Source: Ruegeria arenilitoris (GTDB lineage Bacteria; Pseudomonadota; Alphaproteobacteria; Rhodobacterales; Rhodobacteraceae). Taken from it: a stretch of 64,000 bases of DNA. The stretch spans positions 372,001-436,000 of the forward strand of contig NZ_WQHX01000002.1 of the NCBI RefSeq assembly GCF_013035425.1, in the 5' to 3' direction. Every line of letters begins with the position of its first letter. Positions within the stretch are counted from its first letter, which is position 1. This document shows, piece by piece, positions 34,124 to 43,658 of this stretch. The notes beneath the pieces were generated by a model. That model saw nothing but the letters and a program-made list of their open reading frames with translations. It made no database searches and was not told the origin of the DNA. The translations under genes and the position numbers were made by a program.

Positions 34124-35437
34124 CTACCCGCCGGGACTTTGCCGCAAGTTTTCAGGCAACCAAGTGGCCAATTCTGGGAACCAAATCAGGACAAACACCA
34201 TTAAAACCATAATGAGGAACATCGGGATCGCAGCGCGAGCGATATAGCTCATTTCATGGTTGGTCATTCCTTGCATTACAAACAGGTTGAATCCGATTGG
34301 CGGAGTAATCTGCGCCATCTCGACCACCACAACGATGAAGATGCCAAACCAGATCAGGTCAATCCCAGCATCGCGTATCATCGGTTCGACCACAGCCATG
34401 GTCAAAACAACCGAAGATATTCCGTCCAGAAAACAGCCCAGGATGATATAAAATACAAGCAGCACCATCAGTAATTCGAAGCGGGTTAGTTCCCAACCGG
34501 CAATCAAATCTGCCAATCCACGCGGAAGACCAGTAAAGCCCATGGATAAGGACAGGAACGCTGCCCCCGCCAAAATCAGCGCGATCATCGCGCTTGTACG
34601 TGTCGCGCCCATCAAGCTTTCAGTAAATGTCTTCCAATTCAGCGATCCCTGCCCCGCGGCCAACAACAGCCCGCCAATAACGCCAAAGGCTGCCGCCTCG
34701 GTCGCGGTGGCATAGCCGAGATACATTGACCCAATCACAACAGTGATCAACAGGATTACCGGCAGCAAAAACCGAGAATTCCTGACTTTCTCGGAAAAGC
34801 TAAGCTTGCCTTCGCTGTTCGGGTTCCAATCCTTGCCCAGCTTCGAATAAACCGCGACGTAACCCATAAACATTGCCGCTAACACGAGCCCCGGAAGAAT
34901 GCCCGCAAAGAACAGCTTTGTTATAGATTCATTGATGGTGACGCCGTAAACGATCAACGTCAAAGATGGCGGGATCATTAAGCCAAGCGTCGCGGCACCC
35001 GTAAGAGTCCCAATGATCATACGTTCCGGATAGTTGCGTTTTCTCAGCTCTGGAATAGACATCTTACCGACAGTAGTCAGAGTGGCCGCCGAGGAACCGG
35101 ACACAGCGGCGAAAACCGTGCAACCGACAATATTGGTGTGAACCAACCCACCGGGCAACGGGGCCATCCAGGGCGACAACCCTTTGAACATGTCCTCAGA
35201 CAATCGCGTTCGATATAAGATTTCGCCCATCCAGATGAACATTGGCAGAGCGGTGAGGGTCCAGGAAGATGACGCAGACCAGATCGTGGTTATCATTACG
35301 TCGCCGACCGGACGGGTGGTAAATAGCTCCATCCCGACCCATGCGACACCCATTAAAGCCAAACCGACCCAAACGCCGGTGCCAAGCAGCGTAAACAGAA
35401 CAAAGAGAAAGAGTATGATAACAGAAAGGTTTTCCAT
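34124..35437 (-). CDS. dctM: TRAP transporter large permease (DctM family)
   Basis: 437 aa polytopic DctM-type subunit. Seen: VHTNIVGCTVFAAVSGSSAATLTTVGKMSIPELRKRNYPERM, LGLMIPPSLTLIVYGVTINESITKLFFAGILPGL, and EMAQITPPIGFNLFVMQGM. I start it at the ATG at 35437 (MENLSVIILFLF), 4 bp after the dctQ stop with GGAGAG upstream; the longer frame would overlap dctQ. It drives sodium-coupled uptake with DctQ and DctP. Confidence 0.92.
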   Translation of the reverse strand: MENLSVIILFLFVLFTLLGTGVWVGLALMGVAWVGMELFTTRPVGDVMITTIWSASSSWTLTALPMFIWMGEILYRTRLSEDMFKGLSPWMAPLPGGLVHTNIVGCTVFAAVSGSSAATLTTVGKMSIPELRKRNYPERMIIGTLTGAATLGLMIPPSLTLIVYGVTINESITKLFFAGILPGLVLAAMFMGYVAVYSKLGKDWNPNSEGKLSFSEKVRNSRFLLPVILLITVVIGSMYLGYATATEAAAFGVIGGLLLAAGQGSLNWKTFTESLMGATRTSAMIALILAGAAFLSLSMGFTGLPRGLADLIAGWELTRFELLMVLLVFYIILGCFLDGISSVVLTMAVVEPMIRDAGIDLIWFGIFIVVVVEMAQITPPIGFNLFVMQGMTNHEMSYIARAAIPMFLIMVLMVFVLIWFPELATWLPENLRQSPGG

Positions 35438-35441
35438 GCTC

Positions 35442-35975
35442 TTACTCTCCGTGACTTTGATCGGCGAGATCGCGCGTGATGCGGTGATCACCGCGGAACA
35501 ACACGTGGAGCAGATGATCCGTCAAGGCGATGGCCAGAATGACGGCACCAATCAACATGGTCGACTGAGGTATCCAAAGCGCGGTTTTGTCCTGTCCCTG
35601 GCTAATGTCGTTGAACTTCCAGCTCCAATAAACAAAGCGATAAGCGTACCAGCAGAAATACCACATTACCGCCGCACCGATTGCGAAGCACCAGATCTCG
35701 AGAATGCGCCGAACGCCTTGTGGAACTGCATTTAAAAGTATCGATACTCGAATGTGGCTGCCCCGGTTCAGCGCGTTTGCAAAGGCAAGAAATGATGCCG
35801 CTGCCATGGCATATCCAGCGTAATCGGGTGCACCCGGAAAGACCTCACCTGTCCAGCGGGCAAGCATTTGCACTACGATCAGCAAAAGTATGGCAATCAG
35901 GCTTAGCGCCGCCAAAACGCCCGCTGCGAGATACGTGAAATCCAATACTGTTCGAAGCCCTTTCAATAGCGCCAT
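35442..35975 (-). CDS. dctQ: TRAP transporter small permease (DctQ family)
   Basis: 177 aa protein with four hydrophobic segments, including MLARWTGEVFPGAPDYAGYAMAAASFLAFANALNRGSHIRVSILL, the typical DctQ core. It lies between the dctP hairpin and dctM. Confidence 0.9.
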   Translation of the reverse strand: MALLKGLRTVLDFTYLAAGVLAALSLIAILLLIVVQMLARWTGEVFPGAPDYAGYAMAAASFLAFANALNRGSHIRVSILLNAVPQGVRRILEIWCFAIGAAVMWYFCWYAYRFVYWSWKFNDISQGQDKTALWIPQSTMLIGAVILAIALTDHLLHVLFRGDHRITRDLADQSHGE

Positions 35976-36010
35976 ACCGTCCCCGCTTTCGATTTTGTTG
36001 GATGGTTCCG

Positions 36011-36036
36011 GAGCGGCAGACAGTGCCGCCGCTCCA
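36011..36036 (-). other. Intercistronic hairpin after dctP
   Basis: GGAGCGGC (36011-36018) pairs with GCCGCTCC (36029-36036) around a 10-base loop, about nine bases after the dctP stop in the direction of transcription. No U-run is present. It fits a stabiliser that raises dctP mRNA over dctQM. Confidence 0.65.
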
Positions 36037-36044
36037 ATGCGCTG

Positions 36045-37022
36045 TTACTGCGATGACTGGAACGCATCGACGATAGCTTTGCCTTCGTCACCAGCGGCTT
36101 CCAACCATTCGTTTGTCATGGTCACGCCGATTTCTTTCAATTCTCCAACCATTTGGTCGGATGCCGGACCAACGGTCATACCGCCATCGCGTAGACCTTG
36201 CAAAGTAAACCCAGTGTATTCCTTTGCGCGCCAGTTGCCTGCATATTCGGCTAATTCAGCGCATGCTGTGATAACGTTTTTATTGGCGTCCGAAACACCC
36301 GACCAAACATCTGAATTTACCATCACATAGTTGCGCGGCAACCAGGCGTCGACTTCATAGAAATAATTCAGGCTTTCCCAAACTTTGCGGTCATATCCAG
36401 TTGAACCAGAAGATACCATCGCGTCGGCTACACCTGTTGCAAAAGCCTGGCTGATTTCAGCAGCTTCGATGGTCACGGGCAACATACCAGTCAACTCGGC
36501 CAAACGGGATGTGGCGTTGTTGTAAGACCGGAACTTGATGCCTTCCATGTCGGCAACCGAATTGACTTCGTTTTTGAAATACAAACCCTGCGGCGGCCAC
36601 GGCACTGCATACAGCAGCGTCAGGTTTTGTTCTGCCAGCAGACTCTCAATTGAAGGCTTGGCTGCTTCCCAAAGCTTTGCGCTGTCATCAAACGAAGTCG
36701 CAAGGAACGGGATAGAGTCAAACCCGAACAGCGCGTTTTCGTTCTGATGACCAGACAACAGACGCTCGCCAATTGGGGCCTGACCCGTCTGGATCGCGCG
36801 CTTGATATCCGCACCTTTGAACAGCGAACCAGAAGGATGCGTAACAATCTCAATCTCGCCACCGGTTCCAGTCGTCACGCACTTGGCAAATTCGGCACCC
36901 GTGGCCGAGTGGAAATTCGACGCCGAATAAGCCATCGGCATGTCCCATTTTTCAGCCATTGCCGGTGCGGCAGCGGCGGCGGTCAATGCGGTTGCAGCTA
37001 AAAGGCTGGTGAGTTTTTTCAT
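36045..37022 (-). CDS. dctP: TRAP transporter substrate-binding protein (DctP family)
   Basis: 325 aa exported protein with a signal peptide (residues 1-23, TALTAAAAAPAMAEK) and the DctP fold: FHSATGAEFAKCVTTGTGGEIEIVTHPSGSLFKGADIKRAIQTGQ and the ligand-contact region GIKFRSYNNATSRLAELTGMLPVTIEAAEISQAFATG, where an Arg normally clamps a carboxylate. It precedes dctQM and follows the FAD oxidoreductase gene by 49 bp. Ligand likely an amino- or imino-acid, judged from neighbours. Confidence 0.92.
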   Translation of the reverse strand: MKKLTSLLAATALTAAAAAPAMAEKWDMPMAYSASNFHSATGAEFAKCVTTGTGGEIEIVTHPSGSLFKGADIKRAIQTGQAPIGERLLSGHQNENALFGFDSIPFLATSFDDSAKLWEAAKPSIESLLAEQNLTLLYAVPWPPQGLYFKNEVNSVADMEGIKFRSYNNATSRLAELTGMLPVTIEAAEISQAFATGVADAMVSSGSTGYDRKVWESLNYFYEVDAWLPRNYVMVNSDVWSGVSDANKNVITACAELAEYAGNWRAKEYTGFTLQGLRDGGMTVGPASDQMVGELKEIGVTMTNEWLEAAGDEGKAIVDAFQSSQ

Positions 37023-37071
37023 CGTTTTCTCCCTACTGAATATTGACTTGCCGTTGTTTTTTCCGGCTTTT

Positions 37072-38322
37072 TTACGTTACGAAACGCGAAGGCGCATAAG
37101 CGCTTAAATCCGTGTTCGGAGTTCTGCCCGAAATCAATTGCGCCAAAAGGCGACCTGTTTTCGGCCCTCCTGTTAGACCGACATGATGGTGTCCAAAGCC
37201 CATGAAGGCTCCTTCCACACCTGGCACCTCACCGATTATTGGAATCGAGTCCGCAGGCGCCGGCCTGTGCCCCATCCATTCCACTTCCTCCTTCCATGTC
37301 AAACCCGGAAAGACCTGCCGGGCGTTCTTGCGCATCAATTCGAAGGGCGCACGAGATGGCGGAGCGTCCAGCCCCCCGAATTCTACAATCCCTGCCAGCC
37401 GAATACGACCGTCCATCGGTGTTGCCACAAATTTTCCAGACACTACCATCACAGGACTGCGCGGCATGGCAGAGGGCTCTATCAATTCAAGATGATAGCC
37501 GCGTTCGCTTTCAAGAGGAACAGAAACTCCTAACCGTTTTGCGAGAGGCCCTGACCACACACCGGCGGTCACAATCGCCGTGTCGCATTCGATGATCTGA
37601 CCGTCCGCTCTGACCCCACTAACCCGACCATTTTCACGGACCATATCCTCGACATTGGCGCGGATAATTCTGCCACCCTTGGCTTCGACATAAGACGCAA
37701 GGTCTTTAACGTACCGACCAGGGTCAGTGATGTGGCCATGATCCGCCAACCTAATTGCGAAGCCGATATCCTTGCTGAACACAGGATCATAAGCTCGAAA
37801 CGCCTGACCCTCTAATTCGTCCCAAGTAAAGCCGTTTTTTCGCCGGACGTTCCATCCGAACGCGTCACCATCGAAATGGGAACGGTCATTGTACAAAAAT
37901 AGATAGTCCGAAGGTACGATCCACTTTTCTGCACCGGTCCCAGCAGCCAGTGCCTTATGATCATTCAAACTGTCGCCAATAATTGGCGTCAAAGCCGCGG
38001 CGATGCGGTCCACGTCCGCGTCATTTGCATGCTTCAGATACCGCGTCAGCCAAGGAATTAGCCGAGGCAAATACGCCCATTTAAGGAACAAAGGCTGAGA
38101 AGGGCTGAGCAACATTTTGGGCGCCTTGCCTAACAACCCCGGAACAGTCACTGGAACCACCGAACAGGAAGCCAATACACCACCATTCCCGTGTGAGGTG
38201 CCCTCACCCGGCCCGGCTTTGTCAATCAGGATCACATCGTGACCATCCCTTTGCAGCCAGACTGCCGTCGATACCCCGACAATGCCGGCCCCGATGATCG
38301 CAATGGTTTTAGAAGAGCTCAT
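37072..38322 (-). CDS. FAD-dependent D-amino-acid dehydrogenase-like oxidoreductase
   Basis: 416 aa DAO/DadA-family flavoprotein. The dinucleotide-binding motif is [29 protein letters not shown], with [13 protein letters not shown] after it and the C-terminal [25 protein letters not shown]. It would oxidise a D-amino or imino acid to the 2-oxo or imine form, passing electrons to the respiratory chain. Its ATG overlaps the enolase-superfamily stop (ATGA), so the two are coupled; an epimerase feeding a D-specific dehydrogenase is the simplest reading. Sarcosine or hydroxyproline-type substrates are possible. Confidence 0.85.
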   Translation of the reverse strand: MSSSKTIAIIGAGIVGVSTAVWLQRDGHDVILIDKAGPGEGTSHGNGGVLASCSVVPVTVPGLLGKAPKMLLSPSQPLFLKWAYLPRLIPWLTRYLKHANDADVDRIAAALTPIIGDSLNDHKALAAGTGAEKWIVPSDYLFLYNDRSHFDGDAFGWNVRRKNGFTWDELEGQAFRAYDPVFSKDIGFAIRLADHGHITDPGRYVKDLASYVEAKGGRIIRANVEDMVRENGRVSGVRADGQIIECDTAIVTAGVWSGPLAKRLGVSVPLESERGYHLELIEPSAMPRSPVMVVSGKFVATPMDGRIRLAGIVEFGGLDAPPSRAPFELMRKNARQVFPGLTWKEEVEWMGHRPAPADSIPIIGEVPGVEGAFMGFGHHHVGLTGGPKTGRLLAQLISGRTPNTDLSAYAPSRFVT

Positions 38323-39452
38323 GCCGCCACCGCCTTGGTCACTGCATAGTGGTTCAGTTTGCCCTCATCTGGCCTACTACCCAACCCGGCTGTCTGCGGA
38401 ACAACAACCTGGCCGTCTGCAACAGGGAAGGAAGTTTCCAAAATGTCTTCTGCCAGAAAGTAGGATGCCTGATAAAACTCACAGCCCAATGTTATTTCTG
38501 GAGTAGCAGCAATCATATGCGTTCCCGCCAGATGCGCCAGACCAGCTTCGAACATGTCTCCGCCGTATGCGCTAAGGCCGTGCGCTGCGGCAATGCGGGC
38601 GACGGTTTGACCGCGGGACAATCCGCCGGATTTCATAATCTTTACGGACACACCGTCGCAAATCCCTTCTCTTGCTGCGCGTTCCATGTCCTCGGGTCCA
38701 AAAACGCTCTCATCCGCCAAAAGCGGCACGTCGATGATCTGTTTTAGGTTAGCCATTGCTTTGAAATGATGCGCGCGCACTGGTTGTTCGATGAAATCAG
38801 GCTTGAACTGCGCTACATCTTTTACTTGTTTTGGCGCGTCTTCAATAGAAAGACCCTGGTTGTAATCCACTCGAACCGAAAATTCCGGGAAGTTTTGTGC
38901 AAGCTGTTCCAATCGCATAATGTCAAACGCGTGATCCTTGAAACCGGTTTTAAGTTTGACAATCCGTACGCCGTCATCTCGCAATCGCGCCAACAGATCG
39001 ATATCTTGTGAAAAATCCGGGTTGGCGATGGAACAGCTCAGCGGAATGGTATCCCGGCACTTACCGCCCAGCAATGACCAAACAGGTACCTTTGCAATCC
39101 TACCAGCTAAGTCCAACATAGCGCTGTCCAAGGCGGCTTTGGCTTCGGTGCAATGCGCAACCGCATAAGCGGCACTTTCCATGATAGCAGCTCGGTCACT
39201 GACTTGCTTGCCAGTCACCAGCGGCCGCAAGTATCTGTTCAATGCAGCGTACGTCGCCTCTGGGGTACCGGTAAACACAGACCACGGAGATGCTTCGCCA
39301 AAACCTTCGCTTCCGTCCTCAGAGGTCAGGCGTAAAATGACGACTTCGCATACGCCCTCAACGGACCCAATGCCGTGATCGCGTCGTGATGTGACTGGCA
39401 ACTCTAGGTGCCACAGGTCATACCCGATAATCTTTTGCTTCAGGTCGCCCAT
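38319..39452 (-). CDS. Enolase-superfamily enzyme, MLE subgroup (amino/imino acid epimerase or dehydratase)
   Basis: 377 aa enolase-superfamily protein. The MLE-subgroup catalytic set is complete: KxK at K166/K168 (VKLKTGF), metal ligands D196 (RVDYNQ), E222 (IEQP) and D247 (ADES), and the opposing K271 ([10 protein letters not shown]). Two facing lysines fit 1,1-proton transfer (racemase/epimerase) or syn-dehydration. Characterised roseobacter relatives beside transporters and FAD dehydrogenases include 4R-hydroxyproline betaine 2-epimerase and cis-3-hydroxyproline dehydratase. AGGAGGGCGA precedes the ATG at 39452; the longer frame from 39491 has no such site. Confidence 0.85.
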   Translation of the reverse strand: MGDLKQKIIGYDLWHLELPVTSRRDHGIGSVEGVCEVVILRLTSEDGSEGFGEASPWSVFTGTPEATYAALNRYLRPLVTGKQVSDRAAIMESAAYAVAHCTEAKAALDSAMLDLAGRIAKVPVWSLLGGKCRDTIPLSCSIANPDFSQDIDLLARLRDDGVRIVKLKTGFKDHAFDIMRLEQLAQNFPEFSVRVDYNQGLSIEDAPKQVKDVAQFKPDFIEQPVRAHHFKAMANLKQIIDVPLLADESVFGPEDMERAAREGICDGVSVKIMKSGGLSRGQTVARIAAAHGLSAYGGDMFEAGLAHLAGTHMIAATPEITLGCEFYQASYFLAEDILETSFPVADGQVVVPQTAGLGSRPDEGKLNHYAVTKAVAA

Positions 39453-39492
39453 TCGCCCTCCTAGAACAAAAACCAAACTGCCTTGACGCACC

Positions 39493-39540
39493 CATCATTT
39501 CAAATACTATCTTTTCACAACTCCATCAGAAAAAATGATG
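39493..39540. promoter_or_regulatory. Divergent control region with 8-bp inverted repeat
   Basis: The 97-bp gap between the enolase gene and the LysR gene contains CATCATTT at 39493-39500 and its inverse AAATGATG at 39533-39540. This is a plausible but unproven binding region for the LysR protein. Confidence 0.3.
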
Positions 39541-39549
39541 AGGCGGAAG

Positions 39550-40479
39550 ATGTCCCTGAGATTTCGTCAATTGCAGGCCTTTCATGCAATCATGGAAACA
39601 GGAACGGTGACCGGCGCTGCGTCGGTTTTAGGAATTTCGCAACCGGGGATCAGCAATCTTCTTTCGCAATTAGAGCGCGAAGCCCGCATACCGCTTTTTG
39701 AACGAAACAAGGGCCGTCTGCTTCCGACGCCAGAGGCTGAATTATTGTATCGTGAGGTCGACACCGTGGTACGCGGGTTGGATCATGTAGCCCAAGCGGT
39801 TTCGGATTTGCAGAACAAACATCCTGGCCAATTACAAGTCGCAGCACCTCATATGTTGTCTTTTGGTTTTATGCCGCAGGAGATTGCGAAATTTGCCCAA
39901 TCACGTCCCAATTTGTCGGTCAGTTTTCAATCTCAATATTCGTCGAAGATCCAGGAATGGGTCATCTCAGGTCTGTTTGAGATCGGGGTGGTTGAAATGC
40001 CTATATTGCACGACACGCTGAACTATCAGGTCTTTCAGTTCGAAACACTGGCCACCTTTCCGGAAAACAGTCCGCTGGCTGCCTATGATATTCTGACGCC
40101 CGAACTGCTTGAAAACGAACCGTTTATCGTGATGGGTCCAGAACATCAGACTCATCGTCGCACACGCGATATTTTTCAGGCTGCTGGACGGGTGTGGCGC
40201 ACCCAAATCCATACGCATCTGTCCGAGAACCTTCTTAGCTTCGTGAAACAGGGCCTGGGTGTCGCGATGATCGACCCATTCACAGTCAAGTTCGATAGTG
40301 AAACCGGTTACTTGACCCGTCCCTTCGAACCCGCTGTAACGCTCGACCTTGCCGTAATCACCGCAAAAGGTCGACCACTATCATCAATTGCGCAAGAGTT
40401 CCTGGCGCAGATGACACAGTCGATTGCGACTCATGCAACCCATTCAGACACCGGTGCAGCCGCTTCGTGCAGTGGCTGA
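39550..40479 (+). CDS. LysR-family transcriptional regulator
   Basis: 309 aa LysR protein with FRQLQAFHAIMETGTVTGAASVLGISQPGISNLLSQLEREARIPLFE as helix-turn-helix and an effector domain beginning LQVAAPHMLSFGFMP. I used the ATG at 39550, with GAGGCGGAAG before it; ATGs at 39535 and 39538 are also in frame. It diverges from the enolase/FAD enzyme/TRAP operon and is its likely activator. Its last 49 bp overlap, tail to tail, the 3' end of the ThDP enzyme gene. Confidence 0.9.
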   Translation: MSLRFRQLQAFHAIMETGTVTGAASVLGISQPGISNLLSQLEREARIPLFERNKGRLLPTPEAELLYREVDTVVRGLDHVAQAVSDLQNKHPGQLQVAAPHMLSFGFMPQEIAKFAQSRPNLSVSFQSQYSSKIQEWVISGLFEIGVVEMPILHDTLNYQVFQFETLATFPENSPLAAYDILTPELLENEPFIVMGPEHQTHRRTRDIFQAAGRVWRTQIHTHLSENLLSFVKQGLGVAMIDPFTVKFDSETGYLTRPFEPAVTLDLAVITAKGRPLSSIAQEFLAQMTQSIATHATHSDTGAAASCSG

Positions 40480-42125
40480 GAGTGGATATCAACCAGCGTA
40501 GGACCATCGTGTTCTATCGCTTGTTTCAAAACTTTTCGCAGGTCTTGTGGGTCTTTCACCGTCCATGACCGTACACCAAATGCAGCCGCGACAGCGGCAT
40601 GATCCGTCCTGGTAAAATCCACGTTGTAATAGCGCTGTCCAAAGCCGGCATTTTGGCCAGCCTTGATCCAACCAAAGACTGAGTTTGAGAATACGATGGA
40701 GGTTATCGGCATCTTATGCCTGACCATGGTTTCAAACTCACCGCAAGTGAACCCAAATGACCCGTCTCCCATTACGGCAAGCGTTTTGACCGACGGGCGG
40801 CCAACATGTGCACCCATTGCAGCCCCAAGCGAATAACCCAGTGCGCCATGGGCCCGATTGGTGATAAAGTGACGCCCGGCGGTTTTCCAACGATAGTGCG
40901 CACTGAAATAAGGACACGGCGTACCGGGATCGGCGACAATAATTGCATCGTCGTCTAGGATATCTATAAGCGCGGCCATCACAGCTTCGGGTCGGATTGG
41001 TGTTTGAGTGCTTGCGGCTAGGGGAGCAAATGCTGCTAATTTGGCATCCCAAGCCGATTTAGCCCGCGCTTTTCCGTTTTGACTTGGAAGATCTTTACGT
41101 GCCTGCAAAGCGTCCGCTAGCGCATTCAATGCTAATCGGGCGTCCGCGCAAATTGCGACTTCTGTTTGGTAATTCGCGCCGATAACCATGGGGTCGCTAT
41201 CGATGTGGATGATTTTGGCATCCCGCCCTGGGCTCTGCCAACGTTCAGTTGTGACGGAACCTGCCCGGCACCCGATAAACAGAACGACATCAGCTTGATC
41301 CACGACTTCCCGAGTTGCAGGAACACCTCCGTTCGATCCGACGACGCCCAATGATAACGGATCAGTTTCAGCGACGGCCCCCTGCCCCGAAACTGTCGTC
41401 GCGATTGGCATCTCCAAAAGATCGGCCACTCGGCGCAATTCATCAACCGCCCCAGAAAGAACCGGACCGCCACCGCATACTACGACGGCCGATCTAGCCT
41501 GCGCTAAGACGTCGGCAGCTGCTTCGACAGCATCTGGATCGGCGGCAGCACGTTCGGCCGGAAAGCTGCGATGCCGCGCGTCGGCCCAAATTTCAGCCTC
41601 ATCGACTGGAGCTTTCTGGGTATCAAATGGCAAGGCCAAATGCGCCGCGCCCGGGGTTCCTGTCGTCATCGCACGAAACGCGGCCCGAACCATTGCGGGC
41701 AACCTTGCCGCGTCATCAAGCGACGCATTCCATTTCGCAAGCGGCTTAAACAAGGTCTGTTGATCCAACTCGGTCAAAGGGTATTTTCCGCGGCTGGTCG
41801 TCGCCACATCAGACGTAATGGCCAATATCGGCACGGAACTTTCGTTAGCCTCTACCACACCCGGCAAAATGTATGTGGCACCTCCGCCTGATGGACCTTC
41901 GCAAACACCGGGCTTGCCGGTGACGCGGGCGTAACCGTCTGCCATGTACGCAGCGTGACGTTCATCCCGTGTTAGGATGTGTTGAATTCCGTGGTCCATA
42001 CGCGCCAAGGCATCGTAGAATGGCAAGGTAGTATCCCCGCAGAGGCCAAACATGTGCTTGACGTCATGCGCCTGAAGCATACGAACCATGGCTTCCGCTC
42101 CGGTCAGGTGATTTGTACCCGTCAT
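40431..42125 (-). CDS. Thiamine-diphosphate-dependent enzyme (acetolactate-synthase-like)
   Basis: 564 aa ThDP enzyme with the three-domain layout of acetolactate synthase and benzoylformate decarboxylase. The cofactor-activating Glu is in LTRDERHAAYMADGYARVTG, a middle Rossmann-like domain contains VVCGGGPVLSGAV, and the ThDP/Mg motif GDGSFGFTCGEFETM..SIVFSNS lies near residue 450. GAGGAGC precedes the ATG at 42125; the longer frame to 42302 crosses the divergent promoter and is not supported. It diverges from a GntR gene across a perfect palindrome. The reaction (2-oxoacid decarboxylation or carboligation) cannot be fixed. Confidence 0.87.
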   Translation of the reverse strand: MTGTNHLTGAEAMVRMLQAHDVKHMFGLCGDTTLPFYDALARMDHGIQHILTRDERHAAYMADGYARVTGKPGVCEGPSGGGATYILPGVVEANESSVPILAITSDVATTSRGKYPLTELDQQTLFKPLAKWNASLDDAARLPAMVRAAFRAMTTGTPGAAHLALPFDTQKAPVDEAEIWADARHRSFPAERAAADPDAVEAAADVLAQARSAVVVCGGGPVLSGAVDELRRVADLLEMPIATTVSGQGAVAETDPLSLGVVGSNGGVPATREVVDQADVVLFIGCRAGSVTTERWQSPGRDAKIIHIDSDPMVIGANYQTEVAICADARLALNALADALQARKDLPSQNGKARAKSAWDAKLAAFAPLAASTQTPIRPEAVMAALIDILDDDAIIVADPGTPCPYFSAHYRWKTAGRHFITNRAHGALGYSLGAAMGAHVGRPSVKTLAVMGDGSFGFTCGEFETMVRHKMPITSIVFSNSVFGWIKAGQNAGFGQRYYNVDFTRTDHAAVAAAFGVRSWTVKDPQDLRKVLKQAIEHDGPTLVDIHSQPLHEAAAPVSEWVA

Positions 42126-42157
42126 TGGTTGCTCCTCGCCAGAAAATTGCACACAGA

Positions 42158-42169
42158 ACTGTATACAGT
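42158..42169. promoter_or_regulatory. Perfect 12-bp palindromic GntR/FCD operator
   Basis: ACTGTATACAGT is a perfect palindrome with a GTATAC core, the type of site bound by FCD-class GntR repressors. It lies 33 bp upstream of the ThDP enzyme start and 65 bp upstream of the GntR start, placed to control both directions. Confidence 0.7.
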
Positions 42170-42233
42170 CTTGTATATTGAATTCAAGACCGACCTGTGG
42201 CACCCCTGAGTCACTGATAACGAGGCGTTTGAT

Positions 42234-42932
42234 ATGACTGGACCGCGTGTTGACGATATCTATGAACAGGTAAAAGCGATGGCCGTTTCGTTTCGCTTGC
42301 ACCCCGGAGATCGTCTTAACGAAGTTGCGTTGTCAAAAGAACTGGGCGTAAGCCGCACGCCGTTACGCGAGGCATTGAATCGGTTGGTGGCCGAACGTCT
42401 GTTTGATTTTCGCCCCGGGCAAGGATTTTTTTGCCGTCTGCTGGACGCACAAGGCGTTTTTGACTTATTCGAACTGCGGCAGATAATCGAAGTTGCTGCC
42501 GCGCGGTCGGCCTGCGAAAGAGCAACGGATCAAGAATTACGGGCGCTTAATGACGAACTTCACTCAACTGGTCTGGATGTGACGGGTTTGACCGTGGAAG
42601 AGGCCGTAAGGCGGGATGAGGCATTCCATCTTGGCATCGCACGTTTGTCGGGCAACATGGAACTTCTCCAAACCCTGGAAAGGATCAACGAGAGAATCCG
42701 TTATATCCGTTGGGTTTCCATGAACTTAGACCGGGTGCATCGGTCAAAAGGCGAACATAAACGAATAATGCATGCCCTGCTGGAGCGCGACGTGGATAAA
42801 GCAGCTTTGAATTTAGGCGAACACATCACCAAGCGTATGGATCAAATTCAAGAGGCCGTACGCAACGGAATATCCAGTATCTATATGGAAGGATCACAGG
42901 AAATTTCGACCCGCGTTATCGAGGAGGCATAG
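42234..42932 (+). CDS. GntR-family (FCD subclass) transcriptional regulator
   Basis: 232 aa protein with a winged helix (GDRLNEVALSKELGVSRTPLREALNRLVAERLFDFRPGQGFF) and an all-helical FCD ligand domain whose RDEAFHLGIA, GEHKRIMHALL and LGEHITKR segments carry the usual Asp/His metal site. It diverges from the ThDP enzyme across a GTATAC palindrome and is followed three bases later by the Asp/Glu-racemase-family gene, so it likely autoregulates the module. Confidence 0.9.
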   Translation: MTGPRVDDIYEQVKAMAVSFRLHPGDRLNEVALSKELGVSRTPLREALNRLVAERLFDFRPGQGFFCRLLDAQGVFDLFELRQIIEVAAARSACERATDQELRALNDELHSTGLDVTGLTVEEAVRRDEAFHLGIARLSGNMELLQTLERINERIRYIRWVSMNLDRVHRSKGEHKRIMHALLERDVDKAALNLGEHITKRMDQIQEAVRNGISSIYMEGSQEISTRVIEEA

Positions 42933-42935
42933 GGG

Positions 42936-43658
42936 ATGATCGCAAATGGCGGCAAATCTTTATACGGGGCATCGGTCGGCATTTTGATGCTGGATGCCCG
43001 GTTTCCACGTATACCCGGAGATATGGGGAACGCGCTGACTTGGCCTTTTCCCGTACACTATCGAATAGTCCGCGAAGCCACCCCCGATCTAGTTGTCCGC
43101 CAAAGCGCAAAAGGATTGTTAGACGCCTTCGTTGACGCAGCAAAGGAGTTGGTCAAAGACGGCGTAGACGGGATAACCACCAATTGCGGCTTTCTATCCC
43201 TATTTCAAGAAGAATTGGCCGCAGCTGTTCCGATACCAGTAGCAACATCCTCTCTGATGCAGGTCGGGATGGTTAACCGGGTTTTGCCAGCAGGCAAACG
43301 CGCCGGCATACTAACCATATCAGCGTCCACACTCACCGACGACCACCTGAGAAAGGCTCAGGTTCCAGACGGGACGCCAATTGGCACGACCGAGGGAGGC
43401 GAGGAATTTACCCGCGCCATCCTTGGCAATGAGCCGACGCTAGATGTCAACAAGTCCCGACTGGATAATGTCGAGGCTGCAATGAAACTGAAATCAAACA
43501 ATCCAGACCTTGGGGCAATTGTTTTAGAATGTACAAACATGTGTCCCTACGCGCCAGACATCCAGCAAGCCACTGGATTACCTGTATTTTCAATCGTGAC
43601 TTTTGTGAGCTGGTTTCAGTCAGGGCTCATGCCGCCAAGGTATCAGACCCCGCATTGA
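42936..43658 (+). CDS. Asp/Glu/hydantoin racemase superfamily protein
   Basis: 240 aa protein of the Asp/Glu racemase fold. Two candidate catalytic cysteines are placed as in the family: TNCGFLSL near residue 84 and LECTNMCPY near residue 202. The superfamily includes amino acid racemases, maleate isomerase and arylmalonate decarboxylase, so the reaction is open. It follows the GntR gene by three bases (TAGGGGATG) and shares its presumed control with the ThDP enzyme. A 104-bp convergent gap downstream, to 43762, holds no convincing terminator. Confidence 0.8.
   Translation: MIANGGKSLYGASVGILMLDARFPRIPGDMGNALTWPFPVHYRIVREATPDLVVRQSAKGLLDAFVDAAKELVKDGVDGITTNCGFLSLFQEELAAAVPIPVATSSLMQVGMVNRVLPAGKRAGILTISASTLTDDHLRKAQVPDGTPIGTTEGGEEFTRAILGNEPTLDVNKSRLDNVEAAMKLKSNNPDLGAIVLECTNMCPYAPDIQQATGLPVFSIVTFVSWFQSGLMPPRYQTPH

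Noticed and set aside
42126..42302. 59-residue extension of the ThDP enzyme across the divergent promoter
   Set aside because: It would cover the GntR operator and the GntR start; the ATG at 42125 has GAGGAGC upstream and matches family N-termini.
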